A stretch of DNA of 64,000 bases from Parabacteroides johnsonii DSM 18315 (GTDB lineage: Bacteria; Bacteroidota; Bacteroidia; Bacteroidales; Tannerellaceae). The notes below the pieces were generated by a model that was not told where the DNA came from, did not search any database, and worked only from the letters and a program-made list of their open reading frames with translations. The position numbers and the translations under genes are program-made. The stretch is taken from NCBI RefSeq assembly GCF_025151045.1, contig NZ_CP102285.1, forward strand, positions 2,976,001-3,040,000, given 5' to 3'. Of this stretch, positions 51,009 to 60,979 are shown one piece after another. How positions within the stretch are numbered: the first letter of the stretch is position 1; the number at the start of each line of letters is the position of its first letter.

Positions 51009-52709
51009 TTACTTATCTCCTAATATCATATTTGTCACGCTTCCTCCGGCAGGAACCATCGGATATACCATACCGCAGGTTTCCACGTTGGCAACCAACA
51101 CATACGCCCCGTCATGGTTCAACATCTCGGTGATCGCCTCATCCAGTTCCTCCCGTTTTTCCACAGCACGGCTGGCAATGCCGTATGCTTTCGCGATCGC
51201 AACGAAATCCGGATTTTCCATGATCGTATTCGAATAACGTTCGTGAAAGAACAACTCCTGCCACTGGCGTACCATCCCTAAAAAATTATTATTGAGGATA
51301 ATGATTTTCACGTCCAGCTTTTCCTGCATGATGGTTCCCAACTCCTGGATCGTCATCTGCATCCCACCGTCGCCGGTAAAGAAGCAGACAGTACGGTCAG
51401 GCGCACCGAACTTGGCCCCCATAGCGGCAGGAAGACCGAACCCCATCGTCCCTAAGCCACCTGAAGTAACCACACTACGGGAACGTTTATATTTGAAATA
51501 GCGAACCCCCATCATCTGGTTCTGTCCGACATCCGTCACTAAGATAGCATCGTTGCCGGTTGCCTCGGACACTTTTCGGACGACTTCGCCCATTCTCAGC
51601 TGACCGCTTGCCGGACACAGTTCCTTTTCGATCACCTTTTCATACTCTTCCTGTGCATCCGGCTCAAACTCGGCATTCCACTCCGGACGTTTCCGTTCTT
51701 CCAACAAGGCTGTTATCATCGGGATGGTATGTTTGGCATTTCCGAGCACCTTCACATCAACCGGTACATTCTTCCCGATCTCCGAGTTGTCGATATCCAA
51801 ATGAATCACTTTCGCCTGTTTGGCGTATGTCTTCAAATCACCTGTGACACGATCGTCGAAACGCATACCGATAGCGATCAGCACATCGCATTCGTTGGTC
51901 TTCCTGTTCGGTCCGACATTGCCATGCATACCGAGCATCCCCTTATTCAAAGGAAAATCGGAAGGCAACGCCGACAAACCAAGAACGGTCGAACCGGCGG
52001 GAATGTCATTCTTCACCAGAAATGCTTTCAGCTCTTCTTCGGCACCTCCCAGTAGGACACCTTGTCCGACCAGGCAGAAAGGTTTCTCCGCTTTATTGAT
52101 CAATGCAGCAGCTGCCTTGATCCGATCCTGGTTGATATCCGGTTCCGGCTGATAGCTGCGGACATAATCCACTTTCTTATATTCATACTCCACCAATCCT
52201 ACCTGGGCATCCTTTGCCAGATCGAGCACGACAGGTCCCGGACGTCCGGTAGAAGCAATATAGAAAGCACGTGAAACAGCCCATGCAATCTCTTCCGGTT
52301 TACGGATTTGGTAGGCCCATTTGGTGATCGGCTGCGTAATGCCGATCACATCGACTTCCTGGAAAGCATCGGTTCCGAGCAATGGAGAAGGAACCTGTCC
52401 GGCGATGACCACCATAGGCGTGCTGTCCATCAACGCATCAGCAATGCCGGTGATGGTATTCGTCGCACCGGGCCCTGAAGTAACCAACGTCACTCCTACT
52501 TTACCGGATACGCGGGCATACCCCTGTGCAGCATGCGTCGCCCCCTGTTCATGACGCACCAAAACATGTTTCAATTTATCCCTGTAATCGTACAAACTAT
52601 CGTAAATAGGGATCGCCTGTCCGCCGGGATAACCGAAAATCGTATCTACTCCTTCAGCAATCAGTGACTTCAGTAAAGCCTCCGAACCGGTTATCTTATG
52701 TTTCTCCAT
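51009..52709 (-). CDS. ilvB: Acetolactate synthase catalytic (large) subunit
   Basis: 566 residues. Thiamine-diphosphate enzyme: catalytic Glu in VRHEQGATHAAQGYAR, the ThDP motif GDGGMQMTIQEL to LNNNFLGMVRQW, and FAD region GMHGNVGPNRKTNE. Makes acetolactate or acetohydroxybutyrate. Confidence 0.96.
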   Translation of the reverse strand: MEKHKITGSEALLKSLIAEGVDTIFGYPGGQAIPIYDSLYDYRDKLKHVLVRHEQGATHAAQGYARVSGKVGVTLVTSGPGATNTITGIADALMDSTPMVVIAGQVPSPLLGTDAFQEVDVIGITQPITKWAYQIRKPEEIAWAVSRAFYIASTGRPGPVVLDLAKDAQVGLVEYEYKKVDYVRSYQPEPDINQDRIKAAAALINKAEKPFCLVGQGVLLGGAEEELKAFLVKNDIPAGSTVLGLSALPSDFPLNKGMLGMHGNVGPNRKTNECDVLIAIGMRFDDRVTGDLKTYAKQAKVIHLDIDNSEIGKNVPVDVKVLGNAKHTIPMITALLEERKRPEWNAEFEPDAQEEYEKVIEKELCPASGQLRMGEVVRKVSEATGNDAILVTDVGQNQMMGVRYFKYKRSRSVVTSGGLGTMGFGLPAAMGAKFGAPDRTVCFFTGDGGMQMTIQELGTIMQEKLDVKIIILNNNFLGMVRQWQELFFHERYSNTIMENPDFVAIAKAYGIASRAVEKREELDEAITEMLNHDGAYVLVANVETCGMVYPMVPAGGSVTNMILGDK

Positions 52710-52734
52710 ATCTCTCTTTATTTTAGTCTTGTGT

Positions 52735-54570
52735 TTAATCTTCTACAATTCTCACTCCTCCCTTATCAGCCGAACTTACCATCTTGCCGTAGGCTCTCAA
52801 AGCTTTCGAGACGACACGCTGGCGATGAGGAGGCGTAAAGGCTTTTGTGCCGCGAGCCTCTTCCTCTTTACGACGCTCTGCCAATTCTTCATCGCTGACC
52901 TTCACGTTAATCGTACGTTCGGGGATATCGATTTCGATTATATCTCCGTCTTTCACCAGACCGATTGCTCCGCCTGCCGCTGCTTCAGGAGAGATATGGC
53001 CGATGGAAAGGCCGGAAGTACCGCCACTGAAACGGCCGTCTGTGATCAGCGCACACTCCTTGCCTAAATGGCGGCTTTTTATATAAGAAGTAGGATAAAG
53101 CATTTCCTGCATACCCGGACCACCCTTCGGCCCTTCGTGTGTGATCACCACCACATCGCCTGAGACGACTTTTCCACCGAGAATGCCTTCGCAAGCCGCA
53201 TCCTGTGAATCGAATACTTTTGCAGGGCCGGCAAACTTCCAGATGCTTTCATCCACACCGGCAGTCTTGACCACGCAGCCATCCAGTGCGATATTTCCTT
53301 TCAGGACGGCCAGGCCGCCGTCTTTGGAATAGGCATGTTCGATGTCACGGATACATCCGGCGGCACGGTCGGCATCCAGCTCTTTATAATAGGTTTCCTG
53401 CGATCCCATCTGAATACTGAAACGATGGGCGGGGGCACTCTTATATTTCTTAACCGCCTCATCCGTTACATTCGGGGAGGTGATAGCAAATTTATCTACA
53501 GCCTCGGCAAGTGTCATGCCGTCCACACGTTTCACATTTCCGTCCACCAGGCCGCCTTTCAGCAGTTCGTTCATGATCCCCATGATGCCACCGGCGCGGT
53601 TTACATCCTGGACATGATAGGTATGTGTGTTGGGAGCTACCTTGCAAAGGCAGGGGGTCTTGCGGGAGAGCATATCGATATCGTCCATCGTGAAGTCCGC
53701 TTCCGCTTCCTGCGCAACTGCGAGCAGGTGGAGAACCGTATTGGTGGAACCACCCATTGCAATATCCAATGACATGGCATTCAGGAAAGCCTGACGGGTA
53801 GCGATACTGCGGGGAAGAACCGATTCATCGCCGTCACGATAGTATTTATAGGCATTTTCTACAATCTGCCGGGCAGCATCGCGGAACAACTGCGTACGGC
53901 CCACATGCGTAGCGACGATCGTCCCGTTGCCCGGAAGTGCCAGGCCGATCGCTTCGTTCAGACAGTTCATCGAGTTGGCCGTAAACATACCGGAGCAGCA
54001 GCCGCATCCCGGGCAGGCATTCCGTTCTACCTGCGCGATCCGTTCATCGCTGACCGACGTATCAGCCGATTCGATCATAGCATCGATCAAATCCAGATGG
54101 CGGTTATCCAACTCACCGGCTTCCATCGGGCCACCGGATACAAAGATAGTCGGGATATTGAGCCGCATGGATGCCATCAGCATACCCGGAGTGATCTTGT
54201 CGCAATTGCTGATGCAAACCATTGCATCGGCTTTGTGGGCATTCACCATATACTCGACGCTGTCCGCAATAATATCACGTGAAGGAAGCGAATAGAGCAT
54301 TCCGTCGTGTCCCATAGCGATACCGTCGTCAATAGCAATCGTATTGAACTCGGCTGCAAAGCAACCCAGCTTTTCGATCTCCGCTTTTACCTGCTGCCCG
54401 ATCTCATGCAGATGGACATGGCCGGGTACAAACTGAGTAAATGAATTCACAATGGCTATAATCGGTTTGCCGAACTGCTCTTCTTTCAGGCCGTTGGCAC
54501 GCCACAAAGCACGGGCTCCGGCCATGCGTCTGCCCTCTGTGCTGTATGAACTTCTTAACGGATTCTTCAT
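52735..54570 (-). CDS. ilvD: Dihydroxy-acid dehydratase
   Basis: 611 residues from [18 protein letters not shown]; an ATG one codon upstream (54573) is equally possible and the frame to 54600 is not supported. Iron-sulphur cysteines in [11 protein letters not shown] and [19 protein letters not shown]. Catalyses the penultimate Val/Ile step. First structural gene of the ilv operon. Confidence 0.95.
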   Translation of the reverse strand: MKNPLRSSYSTEGRRMAGARALWRANGLKEEQFGKPIIAIVNSFTQFVPGHVHLHEIGQQVKAEIEKLGCFAAEFNTIAIDDGIAMGHDGMLYSLPSRDIIADSVEYMVNAHKADAMVCISNCDKITPGMLMASMRLNIPTIFVSGGPMEAGELDNRHLDLIDAMIESADTSVSDERIAQVERNACPGCGCCSGMFTANSMNCLNEAIGLALPGNGTIVATHVGRTQLFRDAARQIVENAYKYYRDGDESVLPRSIATRQAFLNAMSLDIAMGGSTNTVLHLLAVAQEAEADFTMDDIDMLSRKTPCLCKVAPNTHTYHVQDVNRAGGIMGIMNELLKGGLVDGNVKRVDGMTLAEAVDKFAITSPNVTDEAVKKYKSAPAHRFSIQMGSQETYYKELDADRAAGCIRDIEHAYSKDGGLAVLKGNIALDGCVVKTAGVDESIWKFAGPAKVFDSQDAACEGILGGKVVSGDVVVITHEGPKGGPGMQEMLYPTSYIKSRHLGKECALITDGRFSGGTSGLSIGHISPEAAAGGAIGLVKDGDIIEIDIPERTINVKVSDEELAERRKEEEARGTKAFTPPHRQRVVSKALRAYGKMVSSADKGGVRIVED

Positions 54571-54634
54571 CATATTATTTGTTATTTTCGAACGGCTCAC
54601 GAACCGCCCCTATTTTCTTATCCTATTATATATT

Positions 54635-54668
54635 AAAAAAGCCCTTCTCTGTATGGAGAAAGGCTTAA
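54635..54668 (-). terminator. Ilv operon attenuator terminator
   Basis: Minus-strand AAGCCTTTCTCCATACAGAGAAGGGCTTTTTT: GCCTTTCTC pairs with GAGAAGGGC (one G-T pair), then a U run. Lies between the leader peptide and ilvD. Confidence 0.85.
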
Positions 54669-54713
54669 GAAATATCTTTATACGACTTCACAACTTCTTG
54701 CACACCTTTCTCC

Positions 54714-54773
54714 TTACCTGCTAATGACTAGAAGGACCACCACGAGAATAATATGCAATACATTGTTCATCAT
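54714..54773 (-). CDS. Ilv operon leader peptide
   Basis: A 19-residue ORF in which 12 residues are Val (5), Leu (4) or Ile (3), with an uninterrupted HIILVVVLLVI core. Preceded 33 nt upstream by the -7 box TACATTTG (54807-54814) and followed by an intrinsic terminator. The composition covers all three end products, as expected of an attenuator responding to their charged tRNAs. Confidence 0.85.
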   Translation of the reverse strand: MMNNVLHIILVVVLLVISR

Positions 54774-54806
54774 CTTTTCTTACGTCTTTATTATTGTTTG
54801 ACGCTG

Positions 54807-54814
54807 CAAATGTA
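54807..54814 (-). promoter_or_regulatory. -7 promoter box of the ilv operon
   Basis: Minus-strand TACATTTG fits TAnnTTTG. The sequence just downstream matches the initial transcribed region of the leu operon. Confidence 0.75.
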
Positions 54815-54860
54815 GAACAATAATTCATATCACCAAAGAAATTAAAAGAAAAATATCAAT

Positions 54861-55163
54861 TTATCTTACATTTCTCAAGCAAAGAAAGGAGATAGGATTG
54901 CAGTTTAATACTTCAACAGGGGTTTCAAAAAGAAAGTTCGGATAGACGAACTGCCCGACTTCGACAATAAGCATATTTGTTTGGTAATAATCCCACACCT
55001 TACTGTCAGATTCTCCACTTATTGTATAATTCCTCCAAATGCCCGCTGGTCCAAATCGAAACTCATGCTCATGAAAATCGATTTTCATACCCATGAAACA
55101 AAATTTTCCTGCAGGGGTAATATTTTTTAAGAAACATGATTTTAGACAAAATACTGAATACAA
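54861..55163 (-). CDS. Possible orphan ORF of unknown function
   Basis: Up to 100 residues; more likely 76 from the internal methionine (MKIDFHEHEFRFGPAGIWR). No recognised motif. Codon use is not obviously random, and no other gene fills the interval between the ilv promoter and the MalY-like gene. Could be a gene remnant. Confidence 0.25.
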   Translation of the reverse strand: MYSVFCLKSCFLKNITPAGKFCFMGMKIDFHEHEFRFGPAGIWRNYTISGESDSKVWDYYQTNMLIVEVGQFVYPNFLFETPVEVLNCNPISFLCLRNVR

Positions 55164-55391
55164 GCAATATATAAATATTTGCTTTTTTAGAGGGGGTTAT
55201 TGTAAACCGCTACAACTTTGCACCCCTATCCAAAAGCAACAATTTCGCATATATCCGGATATGAATTATCCCCATTGAACATCCGCCCGGATACAGCCTC
55301 TTGACACCGATCAATATGTGGCTGGACTTGCTGCGGTTGACTCTACCTGTGCTACCCAGAGGAAATCGAAACAGTTTCTAAATATAATTCG
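55164..55391. other. Non-coding gap before the MalY-like gene
   Basis: No supported gene. A TACAACTTTGCA promoter-like sequence lies near 55209-55220. Confidence 0.35.
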
Positions 55392-55399
55392 TATCTTTG
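55392..55399 (+). promoter_or_regulatory. -7 promoter box of the MalY-like gene
   Basis: TATCTTTG, 30 bp before the ATG at 55430. Confidence 0.65.
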
Positions 55400-55429
55400 G
55401 CCCCTATCAACAGACAGAACTTATAGATA

Positions 55430-56605
55430 ATGAAACAATACAACTTTGACGAGATCATCGAGCGCAAGGGTACGAACTGTGTCAAGTTCGACAACCTGAA
55501 AGAACGTTTCGGAAATGAGCACCTGACCCCTCTTTGGGTAGCCGACATGGATTTTCGGACACCGGATTTTATTGTGAATGCAATCAGGAAACGTTGTGAA
55601 CATGAGATTTTCGGGTACACATTCGATTCGGATTCTTATTATAACAGTATCATCGAATGGGTACATTATAAGCATAACTGGAAAATCCAACGTGAATGGA
55701 TCTGTTATATCCCAGGCATTGTAAAGGGAATCGGTTTCGTTTTGCAATGCTTCACCCAGCCGGGCGACAAAGTGATTATCCAGCCACCGGTTTACCATCC
55801 TTTCCGCATCGTCCCCGAAAATATGAACCGTAAGGTTGTTTACAATCCGCTTAAAATGGTAGACGGCGTTTACGAAATGGATTTCGAGCAACTTGAATCG
55901 GTTATCGATGAACATTGTAAAGTTCTGATTCTTTGTAACCCTCATAATCCGGGCGGTGTCGTCTGGAAAAAAGACACACTGGCTAAGTTGGCAGAGGTTT
56001 GTGCCCAGCACAACATACTCGTTATCTCTGATGAAATACATGCAGAGATGGCCTATCCGCAATATACGCATCATCCGTTTGCGACTGTTTCAGAAACAGC
56101 GGCCAACTGCGGTATAACGTTCATGGCTCCGAGCAAGACCTTCAACATTGCCGGAATCGTCACCTCCTACTCGATCATCCCCAATGCGGAAATACGCGAA
56201 AAATTCTATTCCTTCATGGAAGCGGGAGAATTCAATGCCGGAACGATCTTTGCCTATACGGCGACAGAAGCTGCTTACACATACGGAGCCGAATGGTTGC
56301 AACAAATGCGGATGTATATCACGGAAAATGTCCGCTTCGTAGATGAATATTGCAAATCCAAACTCCCGAAGATCAAGGTCTATCCACCACAGGCTTCTTT
56401 CCTTGTATGGCTGGATTGCCGTGACCTGAAACTCAACCAGACTGAGCTGGTAAGCTTGTTCCAGGATAAAGCCGGTTTATTACTGAATGACGGAAGCATG
56501 TTCGGTCCCGGAGGTGAAGGATATATGCGTTTGAACATCGGTTGTCCGCGTTCCGTCCTGTCTTCCGCACTGGACGCTTTGAAGAAAGCTATAGATAAGA
56601 AATAA
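55430..56605 (+). CDS. PLP-dependent C-S lyase/aminotransferase, MalY/PatB type
   Basis: 391 residues, fold type I. LWVADMDFRTPDFI, NPHNPGGVVWKKDTL, VISDEIHAEM and APSKTFNIAG (the PLP lysine) are the MalY/PatB signature. Likely a cystathionine beta-lyase or related carbon-sulphur lyase in methionine metabolism. Monocistronic. Confidence 0.88.
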   Translation: MKQYNFDEIIERKGTNCVKFDNLKERFGNEHLTPLWVADMDFRTPDFIVNAIRKRCEHEIFGYTFDSDSYYNSIIEWVHYKHNWKIQREWICYIPGIVKGIGFVLQCFTQPGDKVIIQPPVYHPFRIVPENMNRKVVYNPLKMVDGVYEMDFEQLESVIDEHCKVLILCNPHNPGGVVWKKDTLAKLAEVCAQHNILVISDEIHAEMAYPQYTHHPFATVSETAANCGITFMAPSKTFNIAGIVTSYSIIPNAEIREKFYSFMEAGEFNAGTIFAYTATEAAYTYGAEWLQQMRMYITENVRFVDEYCKSKLPKIKVYPPQASFLVWLDCRDLKLNQTELVSLFQDKAGLLLNDGSMFGPGGEGYMRLNIGCPRSVLSSALDALKKAIDKK

Positions 56606-56700
56606 AAACGTTTGCCTATTTAAATATCGAGATTAAGCAGACAAGTCGGAAATTATGCGTAAATTTGTCATCGTTTTATTTATCACAAATACAATTACAA

Positions 56701-57279
56701 ATGAAAATTACAGCAAATAAGTTCGTTGCAGTTACTTACGACCTGAACGTAGGCGAAGGCGAAGAACGCGAATTGATGGAAAGAGCAACATCCGAAGTTC
56801 CTCTGAAATTCGTCTTTGGAACAGGCGCTATGCTCCCCGCTTTTGAAGACGCTCTGAAAGGACTCGAAGTTGGCGACAAATTTAACTTCTCTATAGCTCC
56901 GGCTGATGCATACGGCGAGTATGTGGAAGAACACGTACTGGATCTTCCGAAGAATATTTTCGAAGTAGACGGCAAGTTCGACTCGGAAATGATCAAAGAA
57001 GGTAACACGGTCCCGATGATGGATTCAAATGGCAACCGCATGAACGGCTCTGTCTTGGAAGTAAAAGAAGATGTAGTCGTTATGGACTTCAACCATCCTC
57101 TGGCCGGTGAAACATTGCATTTCAGCGGTGAAGTTATTGATGTACACGAACCGACAGCTGAAGAAATCGCAGCCCTCACAGCTCCGGCAGGTGGATGCGG
57201 TTGCGGATGTGACGACTGCGGAAGCGGTTGTGGCGACCATGACCACGAGGGTGGATGCGGATGTGGCGGATGCCACTAA
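56701..57279 (+). CDS. slyD: FKBP-type peptidyl-prolyl isomerase, SlyD type
   Basis: 192 residues from ATG 56701; the longer frame from 56665 is not supported. FKBP domain with an inserted flap (FGTGAMLPAFEDALKGLEVGDKFNFSIAPADAYGEY). The C-terminal 30 residues are exceptionally rich in Cys, His, Gly and Asp, the metal-binding tail of SlyD, which delivers nickel or binds zinc. Confidence 0.9.
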   Translation: MKITANKFVAVTYDLNVGEGEERELMERATSEVPLKFVFGTGAMLPAFEDALKGLEVGDKFNFSIAPADAYGEYVEEHVLDLPKNIFEVDGKFDSEMIKEGNTVPMMDSNGNRMNGSVLEVKEDVVVMDFNHPLAGETLHFSGEVIDVHEPTAEEIAALTAPAGGCGCGCDDCGSGCGDHDHEGGCGCGGCH

Positions 57280-57297
57280 AAAATATCGGTATTCATG

Positions 57298-57396
57298 GGA
57301 CGCAGACAACGCAGACGAGCGCAGACAGACGCAGATATATTAATTATCAACAAAATAAATCTGCGTCTGTCTGCGTATTCTGCGTCATCCGCGTCC
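57298..57396. repeat. 99-bp inverted-repeat unit without a gene
   Basis: Left arm GGACGCAGACAACGCAGACG... and right arm, reversed, GGACGCGGATGACGCAGAAT... match over about 40 bp, with a perfect 15-bp inner stem CAGACAGACGCAGAT/ATCTGCGTCTGTCTG. Same CGCAGAn style as the arms of 42888-43340, but with a 20-bp spacer instead of an ORF. Confidence 0.65.
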
Positions 57397-57425
57397 GGTA
57401 ATGTTAATTGTCAATTTTAGTAAGG

Positions 57426-58499
57426 GTGAATACATTCGGAAACATATACAGGCTGACCTCTTTCGGAGAGTCGCATGGCCCCGGGATCGGAGGCGTAATA
57501 GACGGATGCCCTGCCGGTATCGAATTGGATACGGCATTTATCCAAAGTGAGCTGAATCGCCGCAAACCGGGACAATCCAAAATCACAACCCCACGCAAAG
57601 AGGAGGATGAAGTACAGTTCCTTTCCGGCATTTACGAAGGGAAAACGACAGGTACTCCGATCGGTTTCATCATCTGGAACAAGAACCAACACTCGGCGGA
57701 CTACGACAATATGAAGAGTGTCTATCGTCCTTCCCATGCAGACTACACCTACCAGACCAAATACGGAATCCGCGACCCGCGTGGAGGTGGACGTTCGTCT
57801 GCACGTGAAACGATCGCCCGTTGCGTAGCCGGAGCAATAGCCAAACTGGCTCTCCGCCAAAAAGGTATCCGGATACAGGCATTTACCTCGCAGGTCGGAA
57901 ACATCAAATTAAACGGCTCGTATACGGATTACGACCTTAACAAGGCGGAAGACACAGCCGTACGTTGTCCTGATCCGGCGACTGCTGAAGAAATGGAAGC
58001 TTTGATCGCTGAAGTGAAATCCAAAGGAGATACGATCGGCGGCGTGATCACCTGCGTGGCACAAGGAGTTCCCATTGGTTTGGGCGAACCGGTGTTCGGA
58101 AAGCTGCATGCGGCATTGGGACATGCGATGTTGACAATCAATGCCGTAAAAGGTTTCGAATATGGCGACGGCTTCGAAGCGGCTTTATATCGTGGCTCTG
58201 AACGGAACGACCGTTTCTTCAATGACAACGGGCACATCAACACTCATACAAACCATTCCGGCGGCATACAGGGAGGTATCTCGAACGGGCAGGATATTTA
58301 TTTCCGTGTCGCTTTTAAATCGGTTGCCACTATCCTGATGGAACAGGAAACCGTCAATATGGAAGGTGAAGACACGATCCTGAAAGCTCGCGGACGCCAT
58401 GATCCATGTGTCTTACCCCGAGCTGTCCCCATCGTCGAATCAATGACGGCAATGACACTGTTGGATTATCTACTGATACAACAAGCGAAACGCTTTTAA
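57426..58499 (+). CDS. aroC: Chorismate synthase
   Basis: 357 residues from a GTG start ([18 protein letters not shown]), the usual family N-terminus; a TTG at 57408 is the alternative. Last step of the shikimate pathway, FMN-dependent. [31 protein letters not shown] and [16 protein letters not shown] are the signatures. Confidence 0.94.
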   Translation: MNTFGNIYRLTSFGESHGPGIGGVIDGCPAGIELDTAFIQSELNRRKPGQSKITTPRKEEDEVQFLSGIYEGKTTGTPIGFIIWNKNQHSADYDNMKSVYRPSHADYTYQTKYGIRDPRGGGRSSARETIARCVAGAIAKLALRQKGIRIQAFTSQVGNIKLNGSYTDYDLNKAEDTAVRCPDPATAEEMEALIAEVKSKGDTIGGVITCVAQGVPIGLGEPVFGKLHAALGHAMLTINAVKGFEYGDGFEAALYRGSERNDRFFNDNGHINTHTNHSGGIQGGISNGQDIYFRVAFKSVATILMEQETVNMEGEDTILKARGRHDPCVLPRAVPIVESMTAMTLLDYLLIQQAKRF

Positions 58500-58505
58500 A
58501 TGGAC

Positions 58506-58557
58506 AATGGACAACTGACAATTATTTGATACACATTTCAATTGTCAATTGTTCATT
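58506..58557. repeat. Intergenic inverted repeat between aroC and rlmH
   Basis: AATGGACAACTGACAATT (58506-58523) and AATTGTCAATTGTTCATT (58540-58557), 16 of 18 pairing. Shares AATTGTCAATT with 39665-39690 and 57404-57414. Probably ends both convergent transcripts. Confidence 0.55.
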
Positions 58558-59029
58558 ATTCATGGTGATACGGTTCGTTATTCAGAATCGTCATCGCCCG
58601 ATAGATCTGCTCGATAAAGATCAGACGAATCATTTGGTGGGAGAAAGTCATCTTGCTTAAGGATATTTTCTCGGCAGCAGCTTTATAAACGGCATCACTG
58701 AAACCATACGGACCACCGACAACAAAAACCAGACGCTTCGGAACCGTATGCGTCTTTCTTTCTATATAGGCAGAAAACTGCATCGAGGTAAATTCTTTTC
58801 CTTTTTCATCCAACAAAACCAAATAATCTCCCGGCTGTAATGTTTTCAGAATCAATTCACCTTCTTTCTCTTTCTGTTGGGATTCGGAAAGATTCCTGAC
58901 GTTCTTAATATCAGGGATCACTTCCATTTCAAAAGGGATATAATGAACCAGACGGTTCTTATACTCATTGATCGCTTCCACAAAATAGCCGGCATCCGTC
59001 TTGCCGATCACAATCAGTGCAATTTTCAT
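58556..59029 (-). CDS. rlmH: 23S rRNA (pseudouridine1915-N3)-methyltransferase
   Basis: 157 residues, the standard SPOUT-class length. VFVVGGPYGFSDAVY and LSLSKMTFSHQMIRLIFIEQIYRA form the knotted SAM site. Methylates helix 69 of 23S rRNA. Confidence 0.95.
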   Translation of the reverse strand: MKIALIVIGKTDAGYFVEAINEYKNRLVHYIPFEMEVIPDIKNVRNLSESQQKEKEGELILKTLQPGDYLVLLDEKGKEFTSMQFSAYIERKTHTVPKRLVFVVGGPYGFSDAVYKAAAEKISLSKMTFSHQMIRLIFIEQIYRAMTILNNEPYHHE

Positions 59030-59119
59030 TCGTTTACATTTTAGAGATTGAGGACGCTAAATTACAGGAAAAAATACATACCTTTGCACGATAATACTCA
59101 CAAAAAGAGGAGAAAGCTT

Positions 59120-59491
59120 ATGAAACGATTATTTCTGACGTTGGCATTGGTTCTCTCGGTTCTGAGCGTAATGGCTGCCGATATACTTCCTATATCGAAC
59201 GCTTTTAAAGGAGGCAACGCCTCGTCGCTCAGCGGATCAATGGACAAGGAAGTCGATATGGCCCTACCGGGTTCATCCAAAAAGTGCAACGCAAACGACG
59301 CTGTTTCAATGCTGAACACCTTCTTCGGAGGGAACAAGCCGACAGGATTCACAGTCGTTCACCATGCTGATAAAAAAGAAAATGGCTTCTTTGTTGCCAA
59401 ACTGCCTACTTCATCCGGTGAATATCGCGTAAACGTGACATACCGTGCAGAAGGAAACAAAGCGATAATACAGTCTATCAGAATTGAATAA
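59120..59491 (+). CDS. DUF4783-like exported protein
   Basis: 123 residues from ATG 59120, which gives a good signal peptide (KRLFLTLALVLSVLSVMAA). The NTF2-like small domain (ISNAFKGGNASSLSGSMDKEVDMALPG) fits DUF4783. Function unknown. Followed 21 nt later by nadC, so likely co-transcribed. Confidence 0.7.
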   Translation: MKRLFLTLALVLSVLSVMAADILPISNAFKGGNASSLSGSMDKEVDMALPGSSKKCNANDAVSMLNTFFGGNKPTGFTVVHHADKKENGFFVAKLPTSSGEYRVNVTYRAEGNKAIIQSIRIE

Positions 59492-59512
59492 AAAGATCTT
59501 ACAAACAATAAC

Positions 59513-60370
59513 ATGAACGTACAAGAAACAAAAGAACAACTGATTGCAGAACTGATCCGCCTGGCATTTGCAGAAGATATAGGTGATGGCGACCATACGA
59601 CTTTATGTTGTATTCCGGCTACGGAAATGGGTAAGAGCCAACTGATCGTGAAGGAAGACGGCGTATTGGCCGGGGTCGAAATGGCTGAACGTATTTTCCA
59701 CACATTCGATCCGGATCTGAAAATGACGACATTCATCCACGACGGAGCCGAAGTGAAGAAAGGCGATATCGCTTTCGTAGTCGAAGGTAAGGTACAGTCT
59801 TTGCTGCAAACGGAACGCCTGATGCTCAATGTCATGCAACGCATGAGTGGTATTGCAACCACGACACGCAAATATGTCAAAGCATTGGAAGGAACGAAAA
59901 CACGCGTACTGGATACGCGTAAGACAACTCCGGGCCTGCGCATGATCGAAAAAGAAGCGGTTAAAATTGGTGGCGGCGTCAATCATCGTATCGGGCTGTT
60001 CGATATGATTTTGCTGAAAGACAACCATGTAGACTTCGCCGGCGGTATTGAAGCGGCCATTACACGTTGCCATCAGTATTTGAAAGAGAAAAACAAGGAT
60101 TTGAAGATCGAAATCGAAGTTCGTAACTTCGATGAATTACAGGAAGCGATGCGCGTCGGCGGTATCGACCGTATCATGCTGGACAACTTCAATATCGAGA
60201 ATACAAAAAAAGCTGTCGAAATGGTTGCCGGACGTTATGAACTGGAATCTTCCGGTGGTATCACATTCGCCACGCTTCGCGATTATGCCGAATGTGGTGT
60301 GGATTACATCTCGGTCGGAGCACTGACACACTCTGTCAAGGGGCTGGATATGAGCTTCAAGGCTTGCTGA
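59513..60370 (+). CDS. nadC: Quinolinate phosphoribosyltransferase
   Basis: 285 residues. Makes nicotinate mononucleotide from quinolinate and PRPP. MQRMSGIATTTRKYVKAL, DTRKTTPGLRMIEKEAVKIGGG, LLKDNH and SSGGITFATLRDYAECGVDYISVG are diagnostic. Confidence 0.95.
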   Translation: MNVQETKEQLIAELIRLAFAEDIGDGDHTTLCCIPATEMGKSQLIVKEDGVLAGVEMAERIFHTFDPDLKMTTFIHDGAEVKKGDIAFVVEGKVQSLLQTERLMLNVMQRMSGIATTTRKYVKALEGTKTRVLDTRKTTPGLRMIEKEAVKIGGGVNHRIGLFDMILLKDNHVDFAGGIEAAITRCHQYLKEKNKDLKIEIEVRNFDELQEAMRVGGIDRIMLDNFNIENTKKAVEMVAGRYELESSGGITFATLRDYAECGVDYISVGALTHSVKGLDMSFKAC

Positions 60371-60382
60371 AAAACTTTAGTT

Positions 60383-60408
60383 GGGGGGCGAGCGACCTCG
60401 CCCCTACG
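60383..60408. repeat. GC-rich REP-like palindrome overlapping a stop codon
   Basis: GGGGGGCGAGCGACCTCGCCCC then TACG. The stop codon of the acetyltransferase gene (60404-60406) lies within it. Related to 50405-50432. Confidence 0.5.
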
Positions 60409-60979
60409 AAATACGCGTTACGACGTCACCCCGTAATTGGTATTGCTGATTGCTCTCCGGGCATGTGGCGATACCTTTTTCATTGAAGGAGAGGCGATGC
60501 CCGTATTCGCTCACCCAACCGATCCGGCGGGAAGGGTTGCCAACTACCAAAGCGTATGGCGGAATATCTTTGGTCACTACGGCTCCAGCACCGATCATGG
60601 CATATTCGCCGATCGTATGGCCGCAAACGATCGTTGCGTTCGCACCGATAGAAGCACCTTTGCCGACATACGTTTTCAAATATTGGTCTTTACGGGAAAC
60701 GGCACTGCGGGGATTGACCACATTTGTAAAAACGCAGCTGGGTCCTAAAAAAACATCATCCCCGCAAGTCACGCCGGTATAGACGGAGACATTGTTTTGC
60801 ACCTTCACATTATTCCCTAAAACCACCAGAGGAGAGATCACGACATTCTGCCCGATATTACAATTCCGGCCGATTGAGCATCCCGGCATAATATGGGAAA
60901 AATGCCAGATGTGTGTGCCGTCTCCGATCGTGCATCCGGGATCGATAACGGCTGTTTCATGTGCCTTGTAAGTTTCCAT
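60404..60979 (-). CDS. Left-handed beta-helix acetyltransferase (WbpD/FdtC-like)
   Basis: 191 residues of hexapeptide repeats (IGDGTHIWHFSHIMPGCSIGRNCNIGQNVVI...). FTNVVNPRSAVSRKDQYLKTYVGKGASIGANATIVCG and PPYALVVGNPSRRIGWVSEYGHRL resemble N-acetyltransferases acting on nucleotide-linked amino sugars. It abuts the methyltransferase gene (ATG next to its stop). Confidence 0.85.
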   Translation of the reverse strand: METYKAHETAVIDPGCTIGDGTHIWHFSHIMPGCSIGRNCNIGQNVVISPLVVLGNNVKVQNNVSVYTGVTCGDDVFLGPSCVFTNVVNPRSAVSRKDQYLKTYVGKGASIGANATIVCGHTIGEYAMIGAGAVVTKDIPPYALVVGNPSRRIGWVSEYGHRLSFNEKGIATCPESNQQYQLRGDVVTRIS

